From contig JAKSPL010000010.1 of assembly GCA_024404815.1 (NCBI GenBank), positions 1-62,457 on the forward strand: DNA of 62,457 nucleotides, in the 5' to 3' direction. A program made the translations under genes and the position numbers. Under the pieces are notes generated by a model. The model was not told where the DNA came from, did not search any database, and saw nothing but the letters and a program-made list of their open reading frames with translations. The stretch comes from Oscillospiraceae bacterium. GTDB taxonomy: Bacteria; Bacillota; Clostridia; Oscillospirales; Ruminococcaceae. Shown here in pieces: positions 53,301-58,586 of this stretch (position 1 is the first letter of the stretch; each line of letters opens with the position of its first letter).

Positions 53301-53432
53301 TGCGTTCATTTCGGTTGCCATGACCTTGACCGCATCCATCGGGATATATCCTGCTGTCAGCGTGAGTGCAGCTGCAACAGAAACGACACGTTTCCATGAT
53401 TTTCTGTGCCTCTGCAAGTGTCTTTGCTTCAT
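41355..53432 (-). CDS. Giant secreted multidomain surface protein (4025 residues)
   Basis: The N-terminus (RKSWKRVVSVAAALTLTAGY) is a signal peptide with a long basic region. Most of the first 2200 residues consist of beta-rich segments without a family I recognise. An acidic stretch (SEDDDDDD) is near residue 2285. Residues about 2380-2475 alternate hydrophobic and Gly-rich strands (VGASASIGH), suggesting a beta-barrel-like region. Residues about 2600-2900 have repeating 'DGxxVVAYTVQ', 'VLGWFD' blades as in a propeller. An InlB/Flg_new repeat lies at about 3360-3430 (WGEFEGWYADEAL ... LYAKW), a YDG domain at about 3545-3630 (SRSYDGTYDVTL), and the C-terminal domain shared with the next gene from about 3732 to 4025. 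It probably acts in surface adhesion or substrate binding. One uninterrupted frame, which argues for selection. Confidence 0.8.
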   Translation of the reverse strand: MKQRHLQRHRKSWKRVVSVAAALTLTAGYIPMDAVKVMATEMNAAAEMSSLKFPAELIAAVQEYGGDQYDAEEVLYTLYKQGVIDKNGDVLPVSGYNIDGQNVSEDELRAMISLHRAEDPVMAEGEMLTWGQVALLLTYKDYLTAIGKVAQGIKSGEIDLNDSTRDELKQSLQRDVSRRFKYDGKNLVLPKSDADPQIKLPRVDDEIIASTDRSQLIFERTMPTMRLELGTVEFKPSTITSWRGLQLTRFHRDLKADAIMNTNGNFTISASLDGASADRTTRVYFKIHVVDGMSGIKLKTVDGETIDSSEGWMPLKSSSKLYFESEETNCYREFELELYSPDVKIDTNIKASDKENLHYGTATLHVYPSISSKYLTNDDEDALFRQTDATRVPAYVWGDMDVDIEGHNKRQMEQSQAYPPNVNTLPQRYYEDGMRVRLAANGKYYELALGTGVAVVSDGGLYDDDSKRTNKETFTMFDGNESKENVFWFHNDADSNDVMVLDLAEGTLTRASTSTELSLILHPQSTLFTGYGYFISYFKNPYAYEDTPAEFHMGAGAYYYYLDDETPAAEWTQEYILSQELPGNLFVDSVDYDGEFVTVKMKDNCSLSTGLRDFQVTFLEATKSGNKIEVPETGDLVYDDLFTVDVDRARFQESINKLPIARCFTLEVEDDSGKNVSYEASTARETVHYLQEEDDGTLEQDTMMASDGCQYLRFRVGKDKNFKLKSIRCNESFVPSTSPIDGDCTYYEKYWHMYSPENADVNNLWYFDNDTCRTQFDLSSFNVVDAESNVQYFPSNDENEKPFYDTTSLATMQEYLFDFSKATKSNVTEKSQFVYNESAKTLTEVTEGGFMNGTLIEYRIPMKTDTKGLTLEAEQWIADNVLSVEGDSIKNCRSYVPTMYVDDGTNMQDTKVYCHYTLEPIGQVDPNAKVVTGTPKEVDYLYFYVESTTPGVDYTGTAYLHGDFSLTGDDLDDSNAEYALPRVDYAFPYSFKATVPFFYQMDKLENTKSVNLGKGDVYYTPSAGYDQMMSRASEMTDWAKERVYLYYNPMYNIPLTSYDNLTSDYAFNTYKVQTADDNLMESGKTYGSESVPKDASMDLKQIGLQYSDGWLEMSDSLGGSLNGIPMHYWKRSTIQAAEDAIQTAGGSYGSWRYFDLFRTAPYTNYYSTFEKNHDVYTAPFINEADHDGDFFIDKLSYQKAVTEAGGEYPLSLIWNTKSGKTSLYETVSTKDVSWYSGSEEVSYSHSVTRGTGYDTPSALNWIAEFTDKSTGKTSVIQPGDLDGAVEFSVDPSTGRLTVTDFSDSMEGTICFKLRVANSPAAMTAKTQSEIDALVEGKDYVTLTSGSITLSATSETYLIVPSASKQIQVYQDDTAAILFSNNIARRNEAFFGVSETKYRVQLFELDADRNRVSDTPIYEAEDVGTYQNTLTKFQIPEDVLTKISSENGFSYEAVISASLAKNKEGKQDYSDSALIQVVERPVKFVFGEMNGYTLNSQGLEIKYHTVDAAKNFNGTYSVVRKSDNVEVMHGALTSDAASGNEMTISIPTTVLTIPNGSLKDYFVINLNGRNSADGTYSIASAIANVYNDGSMTISIGNDIVGDGESYTLSKRSFVKDNMSSNEHTVALSDKLTMAQLQEELRLVDDVSISTKNGAFGSLSDVIKWYYQDTHAENEKESGLYYTLFGDNNQIEDDGKLLIPNMHLALMGSGDGSGSIKAIHANTGMTTEVDVTIDDVEQQLYLFQFLPAVTTTVTYTNGKGETRNFTTNNKGQIAIYEEDGFQENGLMYTYSEQGRYFYKNTFETCNFKSGAGNAAKNELYPVNLCKLKKGYTVFVTIPEAKNKTVTIRGAAYKNAKKDDYGRIDLKRSTYAEAADLLIDKATPDDGNGVSNGLEGVQFQADKNGTFTIYFDSQQIYEDSENEESASTAFAFEAEMDGYYTVPFEITQDFGEVTMHMNEASTPVGVQYLSQEVYYSNSKRTSDVSKDVEYIGRTANSDEVRLLVTTVFHGMDDLLTKENGRTKIADGAEANVRYINRSTRKEIGAETGMQDDYSYVYPFSTTLNNFLVMTVNEKKLSWLQENYYAQMSLCSKYSGNVLNTSDVCYNLLNGEIIEDLDPDEVGELQETLQEQLTGMDNGPLGALNQDGLAGQAVTSFTSTVFSLINNGKFPVNMQLNCVVLPTADPTSFEILMGINAMDEFLQDSEVDSFATAEAKKTFLNKTDTATAGNAGSGTESEVKKVDPTIAGYLKEGTSLTSDQFNDYVEEFRKKEQQDKDEEEGKDSEDDDDDDPKIKITPVLYGIMEAKYDVKKQTWDYSYKGFNLGVDVEAEKEIMKENMLVGPGIPIYVEIKGMLGASLSMGQKYITVDESAVTKDGIGEYKKEDTEGVFLTRLGVKFGLSVFAGLGADSDLIGVVFGLEVEGGISLDFALLIGIYGDGNTQYGMQAGIDLNLACKFVAHCLMFRYEATLFEVGASASIGHEQYQNIQNLWSNAGKKTSRPQFYNPRMDQLQSMSISGADDNTLRLELNTVQETVPKMRTMAKPQENLFAMDSDTIESVVYSKDGQMILFLDNNVASYANGSGVIGGSVVPADDETLGVDGGDSKPIPENGNEMSEAEKELVDSNPEAAADGETVKNFGDYYAALSGSDGVYYAAWTQQRNETTKEKLDSAEVNLDDLAIAMNSTETIVSVYRDGVWTTQKLTNNFQPDMTPSIAGVGDHAVVVWKNSYSTNAEDPLKANSTETLVYSIYNGTEWSEAATLYDGSFGGITGYETAMLQDGTTVVAYTVQTSTDNTEVFYSMLTADGTVSVPTRLTMNASNEVNLQVTTAGENFVLGWFDTEERDIELMCIQADGTFDNAFPECVSKAGYTTALSDIFTISGGDNLTDFSVFWSAKEAMLNDEGETDYIETSVYGAKLFVLDDTTKGMTPPQLVKTLDDRSLTVSALTATSDSEGNDCKLLLTETKFESVPVYVTPEAAGQMLVSRLSYNTDEEYNAALEAKIAELEGNTEDGYVKVTTAKAVTKYDSESFTFKENLSLDNAEYDKNAVIPNLDTMLLLTLTNDGVTPINKIRINNETEEVLLDEPLLPGESVFVPYQYEVGEKVRDIDFHITADNTTDADAAAEGTLSLDAPQLEVLGYDMQANEGTRTLNLQLNNTVAIPLATSEKKLVVRVYADQEKKELIKEKVVSDKDLLTNIDDGMGNVEVTMTVAEIMEHANISEEEIPAQGIPVYVEAVVESEDNVFSMVNRTVVVETMRTDEYTPFGMETVTEFGENTITVSSAVTNQSLQEKYLCNVSVVLYDADGNVIAEKNTNNDISNLDTFRGEQTIADAKYNVTFTVGEDLTAEQFASVAYAEAGAYGDVMHVTFDMGIADDVENEEAETVLGTAVTMPETPVSEWGEFEGWYADEALTEAYNPKAAVCRNLTLYAKWTVPNLDVTTKGCFLGADGKALTYDAETRTLLTAAGENPTVNADALSVVASKIHVLDENGKAITGSDNTWFDIEWLDKDGKPVTTPENAGDYTLNISPTEAGKAGGASGTLIIHVTVEPYQLSVTGVVPESRSYDGTYDVTLDCTNAELVAPTEEGFFHGDDVQLELDDSVIGTADQLVGSTTVTFGAKLTGADAANYTLGEGGAVTAKISPRTLKLEWGTMDGENFTAGTDAITLGEDGKAVITARPTNLVEGDDVKVVCTNDSTTSVYTDLTTTANKLEGKDAANYQLSSSAKCTWQAKSNKFVLHGATLTLNGTIGVNYYTYIPKALLEDSKAYILLSSGDNTEKVKLSTLTPEADGRYKLTYSVAVKEMTDDITLQVRTGENGIVPLSYMSGKAISNNCFTYSVADYLSAVQGDTTGQYSSELHQLTAAMQDLGSCAQDYFDYNTENKLPVSDDLANVTVEMLEDYRLTRSGDNGGQFTLKSASLVLETDTALRLFFTGNASSIARWKVTVNGQELPIQQRGTTYYVELSNISAADLNESYVFEFTNGSYNYSVTYSALSYAATVLSQYSYDTKLANTARALYLYSCAADRYFGR

Positions 53433-53495
53433 AATCTCAGCCTCCCAAGTTTCTAAGTTCGATTGTCAAATAGAAGAGTATATAGCTACATCTAT

Positions 53496-53524
53496 ATTAT
53501 AGCATTTTCTGGAAAGAAAGTCAA
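53496..53524 (-). promoter_or_regulatory. Sigma-A promoter of the giant surface-protein operon
   Basis: On the - strand TTGACT (53519-53524), 17 bases, TATAAT (53496-53501); a GGGAGG ribosome site precedes the ATG at 53432. Confidence 0.85.
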
Positions 53525-53603
53525 GTTCTTTTTGTATCTTTCGTTCATTGTTTTTGTTCACATTAAGTAATATTTTGTTCATAGTTATCAGTGGCATGGC
53601 AAT

Positions 53604-53645
53604 ACAAATCCCCGTGTGTCATATGCAGCACACGGGGATTGTTTT
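53604..53645 (-). terminator. Terminator after the radical SAM-Nudix gene
   Basis: Perfect arms AATCCCCGTGTG (53607-53618) and CACACGGGGATT (53629-53640), followed on the - strand by TTTG. Confidence 0.8.
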
Positions 53646-53654
53646 AGAATATCA

Positions 53655-55811
53655 TTATTTCTGTTTTCTGATAAACAGCTTAGCGGGACGATGACCTGCA
53701 CCTGTCACATATTCTTCGGTTTCCTCGACAATTCCCGCAATTTTTCTGCGGAAATTCGCAGGGATCGCCGTTTGTCCCGTAATGGTTTCCTGTACGGTTT
53801 GCAGTTGTGTCAGGGTGAATTTATCAGGCAGAAATTCAAATACAAATTCCGGATCTGCGCCTTTTTGCCGCAGCAGATGCATTGCAGCAGCAAGAATAGA
53901 AGCGTGGTCAAATGCCAGTCCGTTGTTTTCCACAATATCATAATGCTTCGTTTGTGCATGATAGCACAGAACGGCAGTCAGTTTGGTATCGCCGTTTTGC
54001 AGCGTGAGTGCTGTGGTTCCATCGTTTTCTTCCATGTAAATCTCAAACCACTTGGCGTGTACGGCATCATCGCCGCCCATGACTTTGACATTTTCCTCTG
54101 TCAATACACTCAGGAATGCATTCGAAAGAATCCTGCCGCGCGGATCTCTGTCCGGCTTGCTGAATACGCCGATCGGAACCAGTGCTGCGGTCGGAACATT
54201 CGTTTCTTCGAAAAGTTCTCTTGCGGCACATTCCTCGATCGTTTCATCCGGTTTGAGGAAACCGCCGGGCAGTGCCCAGCAATTCATATACGGATGCTCA
54301 CCGCGCTGGATCAGAAGAACCGAAAGGAGCGGCTTCGGATCATGCCGATAGCTTTGTTCGTTTTCTTTCCGCAATGCAAATGTCGCAATATCTGTCGCAA
54401 CGGAAGGACGTTCATAATCCTCTATGTGATATGTGGACAGGAACAAAGCCTCGCCGTTTTCTTCCGCCTGACTCTGCCTTGCGAACACACTTTTCAGCTC
54501 GTTTTTCGAACGCTCCGAATAGAACAGCGGAATGACGCCATTGATATAATCCGCACCGCGGTCGGTCAGATACAAGCGTCTGCCGCGCTGTTCCATCAGT
54601 GCATTTTCTGTCACGAATCGAATTTCATCACGGAAGTATTCGCAGAAATCGACTCCGAATCTTTTTTGAAATGCATCCAGATCTACGAAAGCAAAGTAAA
54701 ATGCTACCGATACCATTTTTGCGATGCTTTCATCCAGCGGCAGACGATATATATCCTGAAACGGCAGTTTTCCTGCTTCAATGGCTTTCCGATAGCGTTC
54801 CATGCGCTTTTCCGCTGCGCCGAGATTATATGCCAGATAATTCATACCGAAAGACTGTGCGCCGAGTCCCATGCCGACATATGGCGTACCGTCAATCACG
54901 CGCGTTGTCAGATAATCGCTGGTACCATAGTCATTTTCGATGCGGCTGAATGTATTTTTTCCGACATTCGCCTGATATCCGTTTTCGGTCAGAACACGGT
55001 ATGCGATGCGGTACTGATACATTGCCTTGTAAATCGAAACGCCGCCCGCTTCAAATTCAATCTTCGTACCCTTATAACGGTTGCGGTAGAGCGTGATATA
55101 ATCCGGCGCAAGTCCGACTGCATAGTGCAGCGTATTGTCAAAATCCGATTCGCTCTGATGCAGAAAACCGTACATCAGATCAATGTTGAAGCGTTCAAAG
55201 CCTGCCTGACGGATATTTGCAACTGCTTTTTCGTAAACGGATTTCGAACCGTCACGTCCCAGTTCCGCCAGCAGTTTTTCCGAAACAGTCTGAACACCCA
55301 TACTGATACGGCGATATCCCATTTCATAGACCGCTTTGATTTTTTCGGGATCATTTGCAGCAATGACAGGCGTTGTTTCGATGCTGAATATGACATTTTC
55401 GTCGATATCAAAGAGATTTCTGACTGCATCTGTGATGCGGCGAAGCTGGTCAACGGTCAGCTTTGTCGGTGTACCGCCGCCCAGATCGTAGCCGACGATT
55501 TTTTTGCCGCGCAGGATCTTGCTGTACATCTCCATTTCTTTCAGGAGCAGATCAACGTATGTTTCCTGAATGTCCTCATCGGAGTGTTCCAGAACAACAT
55601 ACTCACAAAATCTGCATCTGCTCTGGCAGAACGGAATGTGAATATACAGGGAAAGTGCATCGCAGTTTTTCCATTCCTCTGTTACAAAATCACGTATTTC
55701 CGTTTCATCTGTCAGGCGATACTGCATAAACGAACGCGGCGTCAGGGGGTAGGCTGTATTCGCATAGTGGTGATACAGCAATCCGGTTTCATACACTTTT
55801 TGACATTCCAT
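53655..55811 (-). CDS. Radical SAM (HemW/HemN-like) - Nudix - NrtR-type winged-helix fusion protein
   Basis: A 718-residue protein in one frame. Residues about 50-440 form a HemW/HemN-class radical SAM domain: YIHIPFCQSRCRFCEY with the CxxxCxxC cluster motif, GYDLGGGTPT and RISMGVQTV. A HemN_C-like part continues with VGMGLGAQSFG. Residues about 480-620 are a Nudix domain with the full box from GGFLKPDE to ELFEET (about 514-536). Residues about 635-718 (TLTQLQTVQETITGQ ... IPANFRRKI) match the C-terminal winged helix of NrtR, the Nudix-family NAD-metabolism regulator. Catalytic residues are intact in both enzyme domains. The combination suggests a radical SAM enzyme controlled by, or acting with, an ADP-ribose-type ligand, possibly DNA-binding. 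The function is not known. Confidence 0.85.
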   Translation of the reverse strand: MECQKVYETGLLYHHYANTAYPLTPRSFMQYRLTDETEIRDFVTEEWKNCDALSLYIHIPFCQSRCRFCEYVVLEHSDEDIQETYVDLLLKEMEMYSKILRGKKIVGYDLGGGTPTKLTVDQLRRITDAVRNLFDIDENVIFSIETTPVIAANDPEKIKAVYEMGYRRISMGVQTVSEKLLAELGRDGSKSVYEKAVANIRQAGFERFNIDLMYGFLHQSESDFDNTLHYAVGLAPDYITLYRNRYKGTKIEFEAGGVSIYKAMYQYRIAYRVLTENGYQANVGKNTFSRIENDYGTSDYLTTRVIDGTPYVGMGLGAQSFGMNYLAYNLGAAEKRMERYRKAIEAGKLPFQDIYRLPLDESIAKMVSVAFYFAFVDLDAFQKRFGVDFCEYFRDEIRFVTENALMEQRGRRLYLTDRGADYINGVIPLFYSERSKNELKSVFARQSQAEENGEALFLSTYHIEDYERPSVATDIATFALRKENEQSYRHDPKPLLSVLLIQRGEHPYMNCWALPGGFLKPDETIEECAARELFEETNVPTAALVPIGVFSKPDRDPRGRILSNAFLSVLTEENVKVMGGDDAVHAKWFEIYMEENDGTTALTLQNGDTKLTAVLCYHAQTKHYDIVENNGLAFDHASILAAAMHLLRQKGADPEFVFEFLPDKFTLTQLQTVQETITGQTAIPANFRRKIAGIVEETEEYVTGAGHRPAKLFIRKQK

Positions 55812-55841
55812 AGGGCATCCTCCTTTGTTCTTGTTATCTTG

Positions 55842-55870
55842 ATTATATCACAATAATAATATCTTGTCAA
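55842..55870 (-). promoter_or_regulatory. Sigma-A promoter of the radical SAM-Nudix gene
   Basis: On the - strand TTGACA (55865-55870), 17 bases, TATAAT (55842-55847). Confidence 0.88.
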
Positions 55871-55897
55871 GGGGTTTCAGAAAATTTTTTCGTCTTC

Positions 55898-55926
55898 TTG
55901 ACATTTTCAAAATCCCGTGCTACAAT
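55898..55926 (+). promoter_or_regulatory. Sigma-A promoter of the RHH/GIY-YIG gene
   Basis: TTGACA (55898-55903), 17 bases, TACAAT (55921-55926), divergent from the preceding promoter with the -35 boxes 27 bases apart. Confidence 0.85.
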
Positions 55927-55937
55927 GTACACAGTCG

Positions 55938-55957
55938 ATACATTATATATAATGTAT
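55938..55957. promoter_or_regulatory. 20-bp perfect palindrome at the start of the RHH/GIY-YIG transcript
   Basis: ATACATTATATATAATGTAT reads the same on both strands. It begins 12 bases after the -10 box and is flanked by two copies of CAATGTAC (55923-55930 and 55961-55968). It is a probable operator for the ribbon-helix-helix part of the encoded protein. Confidence 0.65.
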
Positions 55958-56003
55958 TTTCAATGTACAGATGATACACAATCAATCGAAAGGAAGAAAC
56001 ACA

Positions 56004-56774
56004 ATGAAAATCAACATCAAGAACACCAAACTGCTCGCCGCTTCGCTCTCTGAACTGGATAGTCTTACGAACGGCACATTGACGCTCACACGAAAGATAC
56101 AGGAGTCGCTGCGTGCTCTGAATCCAAACTGTACGAACGACGACATCTCTCAGGCACAAGTCTATTCCAACAATCTCAATCCGGATATTTCAACGGAATA
56201 TATTACCGTAAATATTGATGAATCGCTTCTTTCAGAGGCAAAAGCGATCATCGCCAAATACTATCCGAACACCAAAATCACCAATCCGTTTGTTATTCGA
56301 ATCGCGATCAACCGTTATATTTTCTCCCTGAAAAAAGTGCCGGCTCCCCCTGTCATAAACCATAACCAGAATATCCGGTGGGCTGACAACAACAACATCA
56401 CATATGATCCGATCATCTATACGCACGGACAAGAAGTATCGGAAATACGTGCAGTATACTGCATTACAAAAATATCGGGAAATCACGAAGAAACCTGTTT
56501 ATATGTCGGCAGATCAAATTCCATATACGGAAGAGTATTCATCGGCGACTGCCATATTGCCAGAATGCGAAACGGCACACATATCCCTTCTGTTCAGCAA
56601 GCCATACAGAATAAAGAACATCTGCATATCAAGATCCTTGAACTGGTGCCGCTACTGAACGATCATCCTGCAAAAGATGCACAGCGGCTTGCTTCACGCG
56701 AAAATTATTGGATCGACTACTATCAGAATCTGAATATGTGCTTAGAACAATATCCGGAAGGACGATGGAATTAA
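56004..56774 (+). CDS. Ribbon-helix-helix / GIY-YIG nuclease-like fusion protein
   Basis: A 256-residue protein. ATG 56004 follows AAAGGAAG; an upstream in-frame ATG overlaps the operator region. Residues about 75-115 have the pattern of a ribbon-helix-helix DNA-binding unit: a short strand (YITVNIDES), helix (LLSEAKAII), turn, helix (NPFVIRIAINRYIF). Residues about 160-250 match a GIY-YIG nuclease: AVYCI and CLYVGRS as the two strand motifs, an Arg on the next helix (SIYGRV) and the catalytic Glu in SRENYWIDYY. GIY-YIG enzymes cut DNA one strand at a time. It stands alone between its own promoter and terminator, next to a tRNA-Ser integration site. It may be a domesticated homing-type nuclease. 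Confidence 0.7.
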   Translation: MKINIKNTKLLAASLSELDSLTNGTLTLTRKIQESLRALNPNCTNDDISQAQVYSNNLNPDISTEYITVNIDESLLSEAKAIIAKYYPNTKITNPFVIRIAINRYIFSLKKVPAPPVINHNQNIRWADNNNITYDPIIYTHGQEVSEIRAVYCITKISGNHEETCLYVGRSNSIYGRVFIGDCHIARMRNGTHIPSVQQAIQNKEHLHIKILELVPLLNDHPAKDAQRLASRENYWIDYYQNLNMCLEQYPEGRWN

Positions 56775-56796
56775 CAAGAAAGCATTCCGTGCAAAC

Positions 56797-56831
56797 AAAA
56801 AGCAGCCTGTAAATTTACAGGCTGCTTTTAT
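56797..56831 (+). terminator. Intrinsic terminator
   Basis: Perfect arms AAAAGCAGCCTGTAAA and TTTACAGGCTGCTTTT with a one-base loop, T-rich end; it abuts the tRNA fragment. Confidence 0.85.
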
Positions 56832-56891
56832 GGCGGAGATGGTGGGATTCGAACCCACGGGACGTGTTACCGCCCAAACGATTTCGAGTCT
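56831..56891 (-). pseudogene. 3' fragment of tRNA-Ser (CGA), attachment-site duplication
   Basis: On the - strand this reads from the anticodon loop (CTCGAAA) through the long variable arm typical of tRNA-Ser, a complete T arm (GTGGGTTCGAATCCCAC) and the acceptor 3' strand with encoded CCA. The 5' half (acceptor strand, D arm, 5' anticodon stem) is absent. The sequence rightward is unrelated, with only one or two stem bases matching by chance. This is the footprint of an integrase that recombines in the anticodon loop; the intact gene should be at the far end of the element. Confidence 0.85.
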
Positions 56892-56911
56892 TTTAGTCAT
56901 CGTATAAAGAT

Positions 56912-56945
56912 CAGGTAGTTTCGTACCATTTTCAGGTCGTTTCGT
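56912..56945. repeat. Direct repeats just inside the island border
   Basis: CAGGTAGTTTCGT (56912-56924) and CAGGTCGTTTCGT (56933-56945) agree at 12 of 13 bases, start-to-start distance 21 bp. They lie about 20 and 40 bases inside the attachment-site fragment, where integrase or excisionase arm sites are expected. The rest of 56946-57140 has no convincing gene. Confidence 0.55.
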
Positions 56946-57140
56946 CCGAGCGAAAAGCCTTGAAAATAAAGGATTTTCGAGCGATTATGCTCGAAAAACG
57001 CCGTGATTTCCGCAATGGGTTCAAGTAAGCGATTTTTCCGATTTTGGAAAGAACTGCGGAAAGAACGGAAAGAACAGAATTTAAGTGGCAATACACAGAA
57101 CAACTCCACACCGACAAATACTTTTTTGAGGTGTATTGCT

Positions 57141-57746
57141 ATGAAAGAAAGCGCAATCAACTGGGATGACATTCCCGATATTATCACAAAGGATCAACTT
57201 TATCAAATCTGTCACATCAGTAAATCAACGGCTCTGTATCTTTTGCGGAGCGGTAAAATCCCCTGCGAGTACACGGGCAAGCAAACACGGTGCTATAAAA
57301 TCAAAAAAGAGGATGTTATCGCATATCTGAAAGACCGTAAGGTTTTCCCGGAAAGCTATTCTGCCCCGGCAGGATGGTATAAAGGCAATTACGACTTAAA
57401 GATGCAGGAAGAGCTTCCGCCCGTTGCTGAAAATGAAATGCGGCGATATTATGCAGAACTGCTTGCGGAATATCCTGATGTGCTGACCACGTCCGAGATT
57501 GCGGTTATCACCGGGTACGGCACAACTTCCGTTAATTACTGGTGCAACAAAAATTACATAAAGCATTTCAAGCGCAACTGCGTCAATCACATTCCGAAGA
57601 TATACCTAATCGATTTCTTCTGTTCCAAACACTTTCGCTCCATCACCCGTAAATCCTCGTGGCACATCTACACCTTGCAGAGATTTTCACGCTGGCGTCA
57701 GATTCAGGATCTGCAAAACAAAAACGCTGACGGAGGTGTGGAATGA
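57141..57746 (+). CDS. Excisionase-like helix-turn-helix protein
   Basis: A 201-residue protein. Residues about 12-65 form a MerR/Xis-type winged helix (ITKDQLYQICHISKSTALYLLRSGKIPCEY ... KKEDVIAYL), the fold of recombination directionality factors. A second, related helix-turn-helix seems to follow at about 115-160 (LTTSEIAVITGYGTTSVNYW). ATG 57141 follows GAGGTG; the longer frame would start inside the border repeats. Its place as the first gene after an attachment site supports a role in excision control. The gene overlaps the next one by 4 bases. Confidence 0.7.
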   Translation: MKESAINWDDIPDIITKDQLYQICHISKSTALYLLRSGKIPCEYTGKQTRCYKIKKEDVIAYLKDRKVFPESYSAPAGWYKGNYDLKMQEELPPVAENEMRRYYAELLAEYPDVLTTSEIAVITGYGTTSVNYWCNKNYIKHFKRNCVNHIPKIYLIDFFCSKHFRSITRKSSWHIYTLQRFSRWRQIQDLQNKNADGGVE

Positions 57747-58045
57747 TGGCAAACTTTATCGAGGAATTGTTCTTTGGGAATATCGACCCGCAAGCACGGG
57801 GATATCGCAAAGGCTCTCCTATTATCAAAGTGTCGGACAGCATCAGCGAGTTAGAAGAAAAGCTCACCGAACGCTTAACCGGCGAGGAAAAGAAACTGTT
57901 TTTAGACTTCTGCAACGCATACGGCGAACTGATGGGAAATGCTGATCTCGATACTTTCATCGTCGGCTTCCGGCTCGGTGCAAAAATGATCTTTGATACC
58001 TTTTGCAGTGATGATGCTCCGTTTGAGGATTTTCTGAAAGAGTGA
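57743..58045 (+). CDS. DUF6809-like small protein of mobile elements
   Basis: A 100-residue acidic, mostly helical protein (MMANFIEELFFGNIDPQARG ... GFRLGAKMIFDTF). It matches the DUF6809 type common in conjugative and mobilisable elements of Clostridia, as I recall; function unknown. GGAGGTG lies just before, and the start overlaps the stop of the helix-turn-helix gene. Confidence 0.7.
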   Translation: MMANFIEELFFGNIDPQARGYRKGSPIIKVSDSISELEEKLTERLTGEEKKLFLDFCNAYGELMGNADLDTFIVGFRLGAKMIFDTFCSDDAPFEDFLKE

Positions 58046-58176
58046 TTTTCGGTTATAAATCGCATTCATTTTAACTTTCGCTGTAAAAAATGTTATGCCG
58101 CAAAACAATTCCCAAAATTTTGGAATTACTGAAGCTTTTTTGCAAATGAAAAAATCGCACATTCGACTTTTGCGAG

Positions 58177-58207
58177 CCTCCTTTGTACAATGATAGTGCA
58201 AAGGAGG
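58177..58207 (+). promoter_or_regulatory. Inverted repeat that would hide the TnpV ribosome site
   Basis: CCTCCTTTG (58177-58185) and CAAAGGAGG (58199-58207) are perfectly complementary over 9 bp with a 13-base loop. The right arm is the ribosome-binding site of the next gene. A TACAAT in the loop might instead be a -10 box, in which case the left arm would not be transcribed. Confidence 0.55.
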
Positions 58208-58214
58208 TTTTGCT

Positions 58215-58586
58215 ATGAAAACACTATTTGAACAAGCCGGCGGCACTTACACATTGCAGGGCGACTGCCGTCTGCCTAATCTCGAATTACCACCCGAAAA
58301 AGAACAGTATGTCGGCGTATGGGGACAACGCCGACTGCGGTACTTGAAACAGCATCATAAGGTTTTGTATTACAATCTGCTCACATCCGGCAAGCTCCGC
58401 TCACACCTTGCCGATACCGATGAGCAGGCACAACAACTTTTTCTTCGGTTAGTAAAAGAGTATGCCGCCAACGAAGGTATCACAGAGCAACTTAAAGCAA
58501 CCGATCCGATGGCGTGGGTGCAGCGGATGAATAACATCCGTGAGCGTGTAACCGAAACGGTCAACGCAGAGGTGGTGTTCGTATGA
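58215..58586 (+). CDS. TnpV-family transposon protein
   Basis: A 123-residue protein with the TnpV pattern: YVGVWGQRRLRYLKQHHKVLYYNLLTSGKL near the middle, then a helical C-terminus. TnpV proteins were named from Tn4451-type mobilisable transposons, where they are accessory and of unknown function. AAGGAGG precedes the ATG but lies in an inverted repeat. The stop overlaps the next short gene by 4 bases. Confidence 0.8.
   Translation: MKTLFEQAGGTYTLQGDCRLPNLELPPEKEQYVGVWGQRRLRYLKQHHKVLYYNLLTSGKLRSHLADTDEQAQQLFLRLVKEYAANEGITEQLKATDPMAWVQRMNNIRERVTETVNAEVVFV

Noticed and set aside
37353-53432. Dockerin, cohesin, SLH or LPXTG sorting motifs in the giant proteins
   Set aside because: Looked for at both ends because of the Ruminococcus-like context; none seen.
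53616-55856. 746-codon open frame on the + strand
   Set aside because: Antisense to the radical SAM-Nudix gene, whose catalytic motifs are all intact; the + strand frame has no family features.
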